A stretch of DNA of 64,000 bases from Leadbetterella byssophila DSM 17132 (GTDB lineage Bacteria > Bacteroidota > Bacteroidia > Cytophagales > Spirosomataceae). How positions within the stretch are numbered: position 1 is the first letter of the stretch; the number at the start of each line of letters is the position of its first letter. The notes under the pieces were generated by a model. It was not told the origin of the DNA. It did no database searches and saw nothing but the letters and a program-made list of their open reading frames with translations. The stretch covers positions 124,001 through 188,000 of the forward strand of contig NC_014655.1 of assembly GCF_000166395.1 (NCBI RefSeq), read 5' to 3'. Position numbers and translations under genes: made by a program. This document shows, in pieces, positions 50,720 to 60,391 of this stretch.

Positions 50720-52048
50720 TTATTTTTTGGAAACGAGGAATACCTGATGCCCCGCTTTCAGCGTGACTTTAGGTGTTCTTACTTTTTTGGAGAAATACCC
50801 TGAAATGCCTTGAACAACGCCACGGCTAAGGTCTGCGGCAATTTGCTGTCCTGCTGATTGCGTAAGCATAAGGCTTGTGCCGGAAGTCTGGCTCATATTA
50901 CCAGCCATTTCAGTAAGAGCATTCATTTCCGGCGAGTATGGCACGTACAAACCCTGCTGGCCATCAAGATCATAAATAGTAATGTCTACGGGAATGATAT
51001 TGCCGTCCAGTTCTATGGAAGTAACCTTTAGTTGTAAACGTCCACCCTGAAACTTGCCAATAGCGGTTAGGATAGTTCCCTGCGGAATAGTACGGTTCGG
51101 TGTTTGAGCAGGCTCCAGTAATCGAAGGCGGACACCGCTTTCACCGATAATGGTCTGTGTTTCCTGTATGCAGGCTTTAACGCTGTTTTTGGGCTGTGCC
51201 ACTTGTTCTACCGAGCCGGCAGTATAAAACCCTCTGTTCCTGTTTTCGCTCCAATTGGCTAAAAACTCATTATCTGTAGGCTCCCGGTATAAAGCTGATA
51301 CTGCTTTTTTCCTTGTAGGACTGAATGCCACAAAATATTCTTTCTGCGTATTGGACGAAGAACTGCGGGCAGCACTATCTGTAGCGGCAGGTTGTCCATT
51401 GTTTGTTCCCGACGGAAGATATTTTGCAGCCATCTGGTATGATTTTTCCATCAAAGCCAGTTGGTCATCAACGGTTACACCGGCAGGTACATTTTTTTCT
51501 GCCAGTTTTTCCTTCAGCTCATCCAATTGCCTGCGGAGTTCAGCCGTTTCAGCATTATCGTCCTGATAAAAAGAACCTAATGTACTTTGTGCATTTCGGT
51601 AGCTGTTCAGTGTAGAATTGCCGGATCTTGTGTATCCTTTTCCACCGCCATTAGCAAAACTATCATCCTCTTCAGGTTGCTCATCGGCCGAAGCGTCTTT
51701 GTCATCGGTATTCCAGTAATCTGAAAGTGTTGCCAGGGCATTTCGCTTTTCCTGGTCCTTCTGTTCCAGCATTTCCTGCTCATAAGCTTTTTGCTTGTCA
51801 GCCTGCATTCCGGCTTCGGTAGCTTGCGGCACGGCATCGTTTAAACCGATGTTTTGAATTTCCTTTTTATCGGAAGACGGTTTAAAAATCAGGTACATGC
51901 AGCCTACGAATACAATGCCCATTAAACCGAATATCAAGGGCTTTTTAAGCCTTTCTTTATTGCTCTTTTTATCATCGAGCAGGCTGGATGTTTTACTTTG
52001 GTCGCCCTCCTCAACGAGTATGCTGACCCTTTTTTCATTTTCTTTCAT
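50720..52048 (-). CDS. traM: Conjugative transfer protein TraM
   Basis: This 442-residue protein is the VirB10-like component. It has one membrane helix (about 35-55), a long charged and coiled-coil periplasmic region (about 75-190) and a C-terminal beta domain with LRLLEP and a late VTLKAGHQVFLVS. I chose the ATG at 52048 (MKENEKR), inside the traL end; the longer frame has no family support. TraM spans both membranes and transmits energy state. Confidence 0.9.
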   Translation of the reverse strand: MKENEKRVSILVEEGDQSKTSSLLDDKKSNKERLKKPLIFGLMGIVFVGCMYLIFKPSSDKKEIQNIGLNDAVPQATEAGMQADKQKAYEQEMLEQKDQEKRNALATLSDYWNTDDKDASADEQPEEDDSFANGGGKGYTRSGNSTLNSYRNAQSTLGSFYQDDNAETAELRRQLDELKEKLAEKNVPAGVTVDDQLALMEKSYQMAAKYLPSGTNNGQPAATDSAARSSSSNTQKEYFVAFSPTRKKAVSALYREPTDNEFLANWSENRNRGFYTAGSVEQVAQPKNSVKACIQETQTIIGESGVRLRLLEPAQTPNRTIPQGTILTAIGKFQGGRLQLKVTSIELDGNIIPVDITIYDLDGQQGLYVPYSPEMNALTEMAGNMSQTSGTSLMLTQSAGQQIAADLSRGVVQGISGYFSKKVRTPKVTLKAGHQVFLVSKK

Positions 52049-52319
52049 AAAATTGATTTTTGAGAATTTGTAATGTATCCTGCAAGGGTGCAGGACTTTC
52101 TTTCTTTTGAAGGACAGGGTTTTCGATATGCTCGATAACCATGCTGTTATCAGACTTAGCCGTATCATACCATACTTTAAAAATGACCCCTACGGTAAGA
52201 AGCAGATAGGCTGTAAAAAAGTATAGCGTGTACCTGTGCTGTTTGTTTACCGGCAATGCCCGCCAGCGTTCGTCCAGCCGATCAAAGTACCTGTCCATAT
52301 TTGCTCTTAATTTTTTCAT
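52035..52319 (-). CDS. traL: Conjugative transfer protein TraL (DUF3989)
   Basis: This 94-residue inner-membrane protein has one hydrophobic helix (about 31-50) after a basic amphipathic N-terminus with DERWRALPVNKQHR, the hallmark of DUF3989. Its end overlaps the traM start by 14 nt, so the two are coupled. Confidence 0.87.
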   Translation of the reverse strand: MKKLRANMDRYFDRLDERWRALPVNKQHRYTLYFFTAYLLLTVGVIFKVWYDTAKSDNSMVIEHIENPVLQKKESPAPLQDTLQILKNQFYERK

Positions 52320-52337
52320 ACTATAATGTTTGTGTTG

Positions 52338-52766
52338 TTATAGCCTGAAACGCTTAGGGCTTTGACCTGCCTTTTGCTTCTGCTCATCATTGACCGAAGC
52401 AATTGCATCCATTGCTTTAGGTGCGGTAATTGTGGAGAGGCTTGTCAGCTCCGATTTTTTGAGCAGTTGCCCGAAGCGGTCTTTCTTTGCGACTTCCATT
52501 TTGTTAAGAGAGAATTTGCCGTTTAGATATTGTACCCACATACTGCATTCTACACGTGGCTTGTCTTCTCCCGACCATTGCAGGTATCCCGTCAGCAACA
52601 AATCCTGTTTAGGCAAACTATCTGTACCTTTTTGGCAGCTTTCGAGGTATTCCCCGATGCTATCCTTCAACTTTCCGGCATACGCACCCTGCGTATGGAA
52701 ATAACCGTTATATCCTTTATCGGTAAGGATTTTCGCAAACGTGTTTAAATCTGATAATGCTTCCAT
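52338..52766 (-). CDS. Conserved hypothetical protein between traK and traL
   Basis: This 142-residue protein lies inside the tra operon but I cannot match it to a named tra family. It has no signal peptide or membrane helix. The central QWSGEDKPRVECSMWVQYLNG suggests a beta-rich core, and the tail (KQKAGQSPKRFRL) is basic. It is likely a cytoplasmic factor of transfer, present in this operon variant and not in the classical CTnDOT order. Confidence 0.7.
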   Translation of the reverse strand: MEALSDLNTFAKILTDKGYNGYFHTQGAYAGKLKDSIGEYLESCQKGTDSLPKQDLLLTGYLQWSGEDKPRVECSMWVQYLNGKFSLNKMEVAKKDRFGQLLKKSELTSLSTITAPKAMDAIASVNDEQKQKAGQSPKRFRL

Positions 52767-52777
52767 AAGATTGTTTT

Positions 52778-53401
52778 TTAGCGGTCGATGACTTCTATAT
52801 CCCTGTTTTCTGTTACTGCAAACTTTTCGATATTGAAACCTTGCGGGTTATTGTCCGAACGGACTGAGTTTACAAGAAAGCAGGACGTAACCAGGTTGCG
52901 CCTGGTCACATTGCTGGAACGAATGATGAATTGCTTGGCATAGGTGCGAACAGCATAAGGATAAGTATCAAAATTGCATACTACACTATCCACCTCGATA
53001 CGTTGCTGCACGTTCCCCGATATGATACGGTTGTAATAACCTTTTTCCGAAAGGTCTTTGTAATAGTCAAAGGCACTTTTGTCGGCAAGGTTGAACGCTC
53101 TCTTCATATTGTTTTCAATAGCGTTCTTATCGGGAGCCAGCGTAAAGAACAGTTCGTGAAAACGTCTGACGTGTTCCCTTGCTTCAACAGGACGGTTGAT
53201 ACTCGCATCTTGCGATAAAGCAAGCATCAACGATTTGCCGTTGTCCAGTACATAGATTTTTTGTCGTTGTTGCTCTGCAAAGTGGTAGGACTGCCATACG
53301 GCATATCCTACCACGCCAATGCAGAGAACAGCAAACACAATGGCATACAATCGTATTTGCCGAAAGCTGTTTTCTATATTTCTTAGCGTTTTAAATTCCA
53401 T
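52778..53401 (-). CDS. traK: Conjugative transfer protein TraK
   Basis: This 207-residue protein is VirB8-like in layout: a short cytoplasmic end with FKTLRNIENSFRQIR, a single membrane helix (about 16-35) and a periplasmic domain. It matches TraK of Bacteroidota elements and would be a scaffold in the inner-membrane complex. Confidence 0.9.
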   Translation of the reverse strand: MEFKTLRNIENSFRQIRLYAIVFAVLCIGVVGYAVWQSYHFAEQQRQKIYVLDNGKSLMLALSQDASINRPVEAREHVRRFHELFFTLAPDKNAIENNMKRAFNLADKSAFDYYKDLSEKGYYNRIISGNVQQRIEVDSVVCNFDTYPYAVRTYAKQFIIRSSNVTRRNLVTSCFLVNSVRSDNNPQGFNIEKFAVTENRDIEVIDR

Positions 53402-53423
53402 TTTATTTAATGATTAATTGTTT

Positions 53424-54419
53424 TTATTTCCCCATTAATTTGCCACCGATATTCCCTACTGTGGAACCTGCTCCGGCTCCGGCGATGTTTCCGGTTTTCA
53501 TTGCCGTTTGATTTACGTTTCGGGTAAAGTTTCCTGCACCTCCGGCTTGGATTACCCAGCCTGTCACAGTCGGTATTGTGAAGTATCCGATAATGCCGAT
53601 AATCATAAAAATGATGTACACCGTGTTGGAGGTATCTGGTATGTAGGTGGGATCGGCAAGCATTGCGATATCCCTTTCCAGTATCAGAGATTGTATTCTT
53701 GCCAACATAGAGCTGAACAGATCTGAAACAGGAAGCCACAGGTAAACACTTATATACCTCGTGAGCCATTGCGTGAGCGTGGACTGAAAACCGTCCCAGA
53801 CGGAAATGGCAAAAGCTATCGGCCCAAGTATGGAAAGGACAATCAGGAAAAACGTTCGTATGGTATCAATCACCAAAGCCGCAGCCTGAAAAAGTATTTC
53901 CAGTAAATTCCGGAACCAGTCCTTTATGGCTTTTTCTATCTTGTAGGCTTGCCTGTCCATATACATCCCTGCCATTGTCCCGATGTCGGAAGGCGACCAG
54001 CCCAATTCATCCAGTTTCTTATCGAACTCTTCGTCCGATACCATATAGGCTGTTTCGGGGTTTCTGACCATTGCTTCGTATTCCAATCGGTCTTTCTGTT
54101 CCTGTAATTCATGCAGGTCGAGTACCTGGTCTTCGAGTATTTGATGGGTTCCCGTTACCACGGGGCTAAGTACCGCATTGATGGTTCCTAACACGATGGT
54201 TGGAAAAAACATGATACAAAGCCCCAAAGCAAACGGACGTAGCAACGGAAACATATCAATAGGTTCGGCACGGCTTAAAGCCTGCCAAACCTTTAATGCC
54301 ACATAGAACAACGCACCCAATCCCGCCAGACCTTTGGCCACTGCCGCCATGTCGCCGGCAAGCGGCATCATGTCGTCATACAGCGACCGCAGGAGTTCGT
54401 GAAGATTATCCCATTCCAT
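53424..54419 (-). CDS. traJ: Conjugative transfer protein TraJ
   Basis: This 331-residue polytopic membrane protein is the VirB6-like component. Hydrophobic helices occur at about 22-45, 60-85, 170-215 and 270-300, and glycine-rich sequence fills the C-terminus. It would form part of the translocation channel. It begins 3 nt after the DUF4141 stop codon. Confidence 0.88.
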   Translation of the reverse strand: MEWDNLHELLRSLYDDMMPLAGDMAAVAKGLAGLGALFYVALKVWQALSRAEPIDMFPLLRPFALGLCIMFFPTIVLGTINAVLSPVVTGTHQILEDQVLDLHELQEQKDRLEYEAMVRNPETAYMVSDEEFDKKLDELGWSPSDIGTMAGMYMDRQAYKIEKAIKDWFRNLLEILFQAAALVIDTIRTFFLIVLSILGPIAFAISVWDGFQSTLTQWLTRYISVYLWLPVSDLFSSMLARIQSLILERDIAMLADPTYIPDTSNTVYIIFMIIGIIGYFTIPTVTGWVIQAGGAGNFTRNVNQTAMKTGNIAGAGAGSTVGNIGGKLMGK

Positions 54420-54422
54420 AGT

Positions 54423-55055
54423 TTACCAGTATTTTTGGTTAGCAGTTCCGTAGAGTTCAAGCACTCTCTTGGCATCGTTTTTCTTTTTCGCTCTCAGGTA
54501 GCTTACAGAAATATTCTTAGTGGTGTAGTACCTTACAAGGCTGTGGTAATCCTTAACCTCTTTGTACACACGGTCGATGATGTCCATACGTTCCTTATCG
54601 TTGAGCGATAGGCTTGAAGCGGTAATAATCTGTTTCAGTTCCTTCAACAATTCAGTACTTTCATTAAGCAGTGCTGAATACCCATTGCCGATTGCGGTCA
54701 ATTCCTGTGGCGAAAAATTGGGGTCGTTCATCATCTTGCCGAAATTCTGCACGTACATTTCGGACACATCACCCACCAGGAGTACTGTTTGCTGTACCTT
54801 ACGGGCATCTTTCACAAGGTTGTTGATCGCTTTCAGCTTATCGTAATACTCTTTTCCCTGTTCGTACACTTTCTTCACTTCGTTGAAGTTTTTAACTACA
54901 TTGCTCACGGTGGAAGAGGTCTGTACGATTTCATTGGCACTGTTGAGAATACCTGAAGCCAGGTTAGCGGGATCGGTTACCACCCATTGGGCTTTGGCTG
55001 ACGGTGCTACGGCAAGCATCAATGCCGTACACACCAGTAACATTACTTTTTTCAT
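54423..55055 (-). CDS. traI: Conjugative transfer protein TraI (DUF4141)
   Basis: This 210-residue secreted protein has a signal peptide (about 1-22) and a helical coiled-coil body, matching DUF4141. It resembles VirB5, which sits at the pilus tip or in the periplasm. The opening WVVTDPANLASGILNSANEIV is typical. Confidence 0.88.
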   Translation of the reverse strand: MKKVMLLVCTALMLAVAPSAKAQWVVTDPANLASGILNSANEIVQTSSTVSNVVKNFNEVKKVYEQGKEYYDKLKAINNLVKDARKVQQTVLLVGDVSEMYVQNFGKMMNDPNFSPQELTAIGNGYSALLNESTELLKELKQIITASSLSLNDKERMDIIDRVYKEVKDYHSLVRYYTTKNISVSYLRAKKKNDAKRVLELYGTANQKYW

Positions 55056-55082
55056 TGTTCTTGAATTTTAAATTGTTAATGA

Positions 55083-57587
55083 TTATTGATTTGATTTATC
55101 ACGCCGCTGGATAGCGATGTGCTTAATGGCGAGTTCTACATTACCGTCCAGTTCTGAGGCAAGCTGCATCACTTCCATCTTTTCGGTTTCTTCGGTCGTG
55201 TATGCGAGGTATTCCTCCAAACTAACTTCAGTGGCATAAACAGCGGAATGGGTTCCGCCTAATCCAATCCAAACCTCTTTGTACAATCGGCTTGGGTCGT
55301 TATTCATGTTAATAGAAAGAACCTGTCCTTTTTCCTTATCCGTTAGCCCCAACATGGCCTGTATATCATCGAACTTGTTCATATACTTGCGTTGGTCTAA
55401 GAGTATCTTGCAGTCGGAATTGTTGATGATACTTTCTTTTACAATGGGCGACTGGATGATGTCGTCAACTTCCTGCGTTACCACGATGGCTTCACCAAAA
55501 AACTTCCTGACGGTTTTAAACAAATACTTTATGTATTCTGCCATTCCTTCTTTGGCGATTGCCTTCCATGCTTCTTCAATCAGTATGAGTTTTCGGATAC
55601 CTTTCAGCCTCCGCATCTTGTTGATGAAGACCTCCATAATGATGATCGTGACTATGGGAAAGAGGATTTTGTGGTCTTTTATCGCATCAATTTCAAACAC
55701 AATGAAGCGTTTGGAAAGCAGGTCTAATTGCTTATCTGAGTTCAACAGATAATCATACTCTCCGCCTTTGTAGTAGGGTTCAAGCACGTTGAGGAAGTTC
55801 GCAATGTCAAAGTCTTTTTCCCTGACCTGTTTTTCTTCAAGCACCTGCCGGTAATCGCCCTGTACATACTCATAGAAGCCATTGAACGACGGATAAACAT
55901 CTTCCTGCTTGATGCGCTCGATATATCCCGACACCGCATTGGATAATGCGACCTCTTCTGAACGGGTAGGCGGTTCATCGTCACGCTTCCACAGTGTAAT
56001 TATCAGGGTTTTGATGCTCTCCCTCTTTTCGATGTCGAATACGCCATCATCGGTATAGAATGGATTAAAGGCAATCGGATTGTCTTCGGTGTAAGTGAAG
56101 TACACACCGTCTTCCCCTTTAGTCTTGCCTTTAATGAGTTCGCACAATCCCTGATAGGAATTACCTGTATCTACGAGCAGGACGTGTGCGCCTTGCTCAT
56201 AGTATTGCCTCACCATGTGGTTTGTGAAGAATGATTTACCAGAACCCGACGGGCCAAGTATAAACTTGTTCCGGTTCGTGATGATCCCACGCTTCATTGG
56301 CAAATCCGAAATATCCAAATGGATTGGCTTTCCCGTTAGCCGGTCGGCCATCTTGATGCCGAACGGTGATGGCGAATTGTGATAATTCGTTTCTTCCGTA
56401 AAGAAGCACAATGCAGGTTCAATGAACGTGTAAAAGCTTTCTTCACTTGGAAAATCACCTGCGTTACCGGGCATTCCTGCCCAATAGAGCGTAGCAACAT
56501 CCGTAGTGTTGTGCCTTGGTTTACATTCCATCAGTGCCAATGCACTACCGCTATCATTCTTTAGCTGTTTGAGTTCGCCCGGATCTTCAGACCACGCCAT
56601 GATGTTGAAATGTGCCCGGATAGATGATAGCCCAAAAGAGTGAGCTTCGTTCAGGTAACGCTCAATCCACTCTTTGTTGATTTGGTTTGCCCTGCTGTAA
56701 CGAGCCAGCGAGTGCATGTTCCTTGCAGACTTCTCAAACTTTTGCAGGTTGTCTTCACTGTTATCTAAAAACAAATATTGGTTGTAGATATGGTTACAGC
56801 TTAATAGCAATCCTACAGGTGCTGCGAATGATAAACGGCAGTCGCTGCGGTCGGTAGATAATTTCTCATAACGGGTATCTGCCGATACTGTTCCGGGCAG
56901 GTCGTCCGTATCAGAAAGCGTGTGCAGGCATAACCTTTTGTTGCCGATACGCACTTCTTCACCTCCCAATGCGATGTCCTGCATCGGAGTTCCGGCATCT
57001 CTTGACAGTGTTAGGTACTGTTCCAGCAATCCCTGTTTCCCATCCGCACCGATTATGTCCTCTTCCGTAAGACGTTGCAGCATGATAAAACCGCTATCAT
57101 TTACGATACGCTCAAACTGTGCAACAGCTTCCATAAAACGGTGAATGGCTTCCTTATCCCTGATTTCCTTTGGTATCAATACACCTTTACATAGCGATGA
57201 GAAATTACTCTGCATACGCATACGCTCTTTCGTTGTTTTAGTCAGGAACAGGTAGGAATAGTGGTTAAGGAACGGTCGTTCATTGAAATGGCGTTGATAA
57301 GACTTTGCGAGAAAGCTCTGGTCTTCCTTCGCCATATCAGGTGCGTAGCTTTCTTTGATGTACCAATCCTGTTTGTGGATAACCGTAAAATCCGGCAAAG
57401 TCTTAATGGCCTTATGCCAAGCAGAATGAATTGCTTCGTATTCTGCTGAGGCTACAGTAAACAGCTCCGGTAAACGCACTTCAAAACAGGCGGTGATGTC
57501 CGCATCTTTGGAAAGGATGCAATTGTTTTCTACTGCCAGTAGCGGAAACTTGCTCTCCAGTGTTGTGGTCTTTGCTACATTTCTCAT
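55083..57587 (-). CDS. traG: Conjugation ATPase TraG (VirB4-like)
   Basis: This 834-residue cytoplasmic ATPase powers the transfer apparatus. The N-terminal domain (about 1-420) binds other components. The C-terminal domain has Walker A GPSGSGKSFF near residue 445 and Walker B LILIEEAWKA in the late part. It overlaps the DUF4133 gene stop by 4 nt (ATGA). In Bacteroidota elements the name TraG is used for this VirB4-like protein. Confidence 0.94.
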   Translation of the reverse strand: MRNVAKTTTLESKFPLLAVENNCILSKDADITACFEVRLPELFTVASAEYEAIHSAWHKAIKTLPDFTVIHKQDWYIKESYAPDMAKEDQSFLAKSYQRHFNERPFLNHYSYLFLTKTTKERMRMQSNFSSLCKGVLIPKEIRDKEAIHRFMEAVAQFERIVNDSGFIMLQRLTEEDIIGADGKQGLLEQYLTLSRDAGTPMQDIALGGEEVRIGNKRLCLHTLSDTDDLPGTVSADTRYEKLSTDRSDCRLSFAAPVGLLLSCNHIYNQYLFLDNSEDNLQKFEKSARNMHSLARYSRANQINKEWIERYLNEAHSFGLSSIRAHFNIMAWSEDPGELKQLKNDSGSALALMECKPRHNTTDVATLYWAGMPGNAGDFPSEESFYTFIEPALCFFTEETNYHNSPSPFGIKMADRLTGKPIHLDISDLPMKRGIITNRNKFILGPSGSGKSFFTNHMVRQYYEQGAHVLLVDTGNSYQGLCELIKGKTKGEDGVYFTYTEDNPIAFNPFYTDDGVFDIEKRESIKTLIITLWKRDDEPPTRSEEVALSNAVSGYIERIKQEDVYPSFNGFYEYVQGDYRQVLEEKQVREKDFDIANFLNVLEPYYKGGEYDYLLNSDKQLDLLSKRFIVFEIDAIKDHKILFPIVTIIIMEVFINKMRRLKGIRKLILIEEAWKAIAKEGMAEYIKYLFKTVRKFFGEAIVVTQEVDDIIQSPIVKESIINNSDCKILLDQRKYMNKFDDIQAMLGLTDKEKGQVLSINMNNDPSRLYKEVWIGLGGTHSAVYATEVSLEEYLAYTTEETEKMEVMQLASELDGNVELAIKHIAIQRRDKSNQ

Positions 57588-57916
57588 ACGGCATTCGATT
57601 TACGGGTGAACTTTATGTAGCGGTGTACCGGCTTGCGACAGATGATGTAGCGGGGATGCCTCTTATTGGCTGCTATCTTCATTAACCCGTGTTCTCCATA
57701 CTTTTTGTTCAGGGAGAAGGTTTGCCACACAATAAGTGAAGCGCCACCAGCTCCGAGGAACAGGCAGATGTAGGAGTTAACCCCGGCCATGTAAAGTATC
57801 ATGACCAGGATAAGCGTACCGAGCAATCCGCCAGCGAACATGAACAGGTATTGTGCTTTCAGCCCTTTAAACTCCACTGTCCTCCCAATGCCTTTGTTGA
57901 TATTGTAATTACTCAT
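57584..57916 (-). CDS. traF: Conjugative transfer protein TraF (DUF4133)
   Basis: This 110-residue inner-membrane protein matches DUF4133. It has two hydrophobic helices (about 25-45 and 50-70) and the FKGLKAQYLFMFAGG segment. I chose the ATG at 57916; the longer frame has a cysteine-rich tail with no family support and overlaps traE. Confidence 0.9.
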   Translation of the reverse strand: MSNYNINKGIGRTVEFKGLKAQYLFMFAGGLLGTLILVMILYMAGVNSYICLFLGAGGASLIVWQTFSLNKKYGEHGLMKIAANKRHPRYIICRKPVHRYIKFTRKSNAV

Positions 57917-57927
57917 AAGGCAAAGGA

Positions 57928-58233
57928 TTAAAGGAAGAATGAACGAAGGATGGTAGCGGCAACGATTAGAAAAATACAGGCACCGAACCACGAAGCTGCG
58001 GTCTTACTCGTATCAGGGTCGCCGGAACTGAATTTGTTGTACACCTTAACCCCTCCGATTAGCCCCACTACGGCACCGATGGCGTAGATGAGCTGAGTGG
58101 CGGGATCGAAATAAGAGGTTACCATTTGGGTAGCTTCGTTGATTCCTGCCGAACCGTTTCCTTGTGCGAAGACACCAATTCCTGACAGCATTGCCGCCGC
58201 TGCCAGAAGCACTTTTTTTCTTTGTTTTTCCAT
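57928..58233 (-). CDS. traE: Conjugative transfer protein TraE (DUF4134)
   Basis: This 101-residue protein matches DUF4134, a VirB2-like pilin: a signal peptide (about 1-23) and two membrane helices with GAVVGLIGGVKVYNKFSSGD between them. It would form the pilus or channel lining. It is the first of the continuous traE-Q operon. Confidence 0.9.
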   Translation of the reverse strand: MEKQRKKVLLAAAAMLSGIGVFAQGNGSAGINEATQMVTSYFDPATQLIYAIGAVVGLIGGVKVYNKFSSGDPDTSKTAASWFGACIFLIVAATILRSFFL

Positions 58234-58385
58234 AATTGAAACACATTAATTTGTTACTGTTATCCCACACCTTGCGGGCTTTCGGTACAAAAGTGTTTCG
58301 GAATATGAGGCAGTCTAACAAAGTGGCAGTCAAAGGAATTGTTTGGCGGTGAGTGGCTTTGCAATAAGCATTTCAGCATAAAAAA

Positions 58386-58413
58386 AACGCCAAACTTTTT
58401 ACAGTTTGACGTT
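58386..58413 (-). terminator. Terminator before traE
   Basis: The arms AACGCCAAACT and AGTTTGACGTT have one mismatch and the minus-strand tail is a run of eight T. It ends the transcript that includes the hypothetical gene at 58434. Confidence 0.85.
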
Positions 58414-58433
58414 CGGTTATCGACTTTACGATT

Positions 58434-59234
58434 TTACAATTTTCGCCCCTTTTGTTTAATTTTATTTTGTTGGGTTGGCTGTTGTTTATCTTCAGCTTTT
58501 TGCAGGTTCTTTTCAGTTTTCAGATTGCTTTTAATCAACCCGACAAGAAAGGTTTTTTCCCAGGGTATTTGCTTTGCTTCAAACTGTAATTTCAAACCTT
58601 GCTTTTCCAATCCGTGTGTTAGTTCAAATCCGTAGTGCCTGTTCCATCCAATCCTGTCAAGCAGTCTTTCAGAAGGAAACCGTACAGCAATTAAATCTTT
58701 GGGTAGCTCTTTGATATTGCGGTAATCCGGCTCCTGAAACTCATGTGTCTTCGGATTGTATGGAATAGTATAAGTTCTTTTATCTTCATCATAATAGTTA
58801 CCTATATCCGAGAACACAATACCTTTTGACAGGAAATCATCTTTTGGTCGAAGCATATCCATACGGATATCCACATAGAATGTATGCCCTGTAATATCTA
58901 TCGTTGGCAACATTCCTTTGTTTACACGTAAATCGTAGGCTTTGGAATCAACTATATTATTTTCAGACTTTATTTCTGCCTGCTTCTGACGAGTTTCAAC
59001 TACCCAATCAATGTAGCCTCTTGCATCATCTATGTTGTGTGGTACAGACTTTCTGCCCCCGGACAACTTGCTATCATCAAGCCCAATGATAAATCCGTGA
59101 TTGGGGAACTCATCTGAACGATAAACAATGATGAGATTATTAATGTCTTTGCCAACAACATTGTTCTTGTGGCTGGCTATGGTATGTCCTTTATATTGCT
59201 CGAATATATAATCAGGGTCGTCTTTGGTAATCAT
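58434..59234 (-). CDS. Hypothetical protein upstream of traE
   Basis: This 266-residue protein has no signal peptide and no domain that I recognise. It contains the conserved-looking VNKGMLPTIDITGHTFYVDIRM, and a basic tail rich in lysine and glutamine. It lies between traD and traE and has its own terminator. It may be a cytoplasmic or regulatory factor of the element; similar proteins are often seen in Bacteroidota conjugative elements with no known role. Confidence 0.75.
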   Translation of the reverse strand: MITKDDPDYIFEQYKGHTIASHKNNVVGKDINNLIIVYRSDEFPNHGFIIGLDDSKLSGGRKSVPHNIDDARGYIDWVVETRQKQAEIKSENNIVDSKAYDLRVNKGMLPTIDITGHTFYVDIRMDMLRPKDDFLSKGIVFSDIGNYYDEDKRTYTIPYNPKTHEFQEPDYRNIKELPKDLIAVRFPSERLLDRIGWNRHYGFELTHGLEKQGLKLQFEAKQIPWEKTFLVGLIKSNLKTEKNLQKAEDKQQPTQQNKIKQKGRKL

Positions 59235-59307
59235 ATCTGTACTATTTAATTAGCCACGTCATTTTTATCAGCTTGCTATACCGTTAAAAACATAGGGAGC
59301 TGTCTTT

Positions 59308-59943
59308 TCAGACAAACTCCCCGATGTCAAAATCACTCAAATCACTTTTCCGCAAAGTGGAAGAACTGTCGTCGCTTCCAGATGAAAGTGTGCTATCCAA
59401 AAGCTCGGCAATTTTTCGGGAAGCACCTTCTATGGAATTTTCCAGTAGGCTGAATAATTCGGTTCCCTGTAATTTCTGAACTATGGCTGCCGCTGTTTCC
59501 TTTTGAGCCTGTTCCAAATTCTCTTTTTGGAGCAAAGCACCTACGGAGCTTAGTTCGTCGAAGGTAACCCCCTGGGCAAAACCGTTATCGCCATTGGCTA
59601 TCCCATACCTGTTCCATTCTTCTTCCTCTTCTTCCCAATCAGGTGTATTTCTGAAAACTTCGTCCAGTTCTTCCTGCGGAATCTGAATGCTGACGTTTTC
59701 GTTTTCGTCGTATTCAATGTCTAAATTATCAGGGTTTATCTCTACTTCCTCGATTTGGCGTTCATTGGCAGTGTTTGGCATTGAAAGGCTTCTTACGGGC
59801 TTCGGTTGCCCCATAATATCAGGAAGATTCGGATTTACTTTCTCCTGTTTCGGCTTTTGCTCAGATCTCTTCCTGATAACAATCTTATCCTGTACAAGCA
59901 GGGCAATTACAATCAGGAGGCATATTACAATTACTGTTTCCAT
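59308..59943 (-). CDS. traD: TraD-like conjugal transfer protein
   Basis: This 211-residue protein has one N-terminal hydrophobic helix (about 3-17) and an acidic, low-complexity body with EEEEEWNRYG and a serine-rich tail. By position next to the DUF3408 gene and TraA it is the TraD of Bacteroidota elements (not the VirD4-type coupling protein of F). The function is not known. Confidence 0.75.
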   Translation of the reverse strand: METVIVICLLIVIALLVQDKIVIRKRSEQKPKQEKVNPNLPDIMGQPKPVRSLSMPNTANERQIEEVEINPDNLDIEYDENENVSIQIPQEELDEVFRNTPDWEEEEEEWNRYGIANGDNGFAQGVTFDELSSVGALLQKENLEQAQKETAAAIVQKLQGTELFSLLENSIEGASRKIAELLDSTLSSGSDDSSSTLRKSDLSDFDIGEFV

Positions 59944-59946
59944 AGC

Positions 59947-60384
59947 TTATAAAATAGGTTTGTATTTGTCATTGAAACTCTTGGTAATCTGCTCTCCAAA
60001 TTCCTGAAAATGGTAATCAAGTAAATTGTCTAAATAACCGTAAATGGTTATTTTATCTTCGCCTATCACTTGTACAATGCGTGATAATTTTTCGTGAAAA
60101 TCCGGTCGGATATAAACCGTCTTCCCATCACGGGCATTGGTGTCCGGCCTTCTGAAAAAGATACTTTCATAGTCGGCATCACTTACCTTTTTCGCCCTGC
60201 TTTTTTCTTTAACGGTTGGTTTATCTTTTGGCAACTCATTAGTTTTAACCTCTTCCTTTTGAGGTTCTTCGGATAGTTCAGGCGGAAGTTGTAAGCCCTC
60301 TTTCTTTACACCATCAACCATCAGGTTCATCATCAACTCTTCATTGATGTCGGGCGTGGCTTTTCTCTTATTATCTTTCTCCAT
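59947..60384 (-). CDS. DUF3408 family protein (TraB/TraC-like)
   Basis: This 145-residue protein matches DUF3408. The conserved domain (about 65-140) begins with ADYESIFFRR and includes the IRPDFHEKLSRIVQVIGEDKITIYGYLDNLL part that looks like a ribbon-helix-helix. It may bind the transfer region DNA together with the ParA-like protein upstream. Confidence 0.88.
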   Translation of the reverse strand: MEKDNKRKATPDINEELMMNLMVDGVKKEGLQLPPELSEEPQKEEVKTNELPKDKPTVKEKSRAKKVSDADYESIFFRRPDTNARDGKTVYIRPDFHEKLSRIVQVIGEDKITIYGYLDNLLDYHFQEFGEQITKSFNDKYKPIL

Positions 60385-60391
60385 AAGGCTA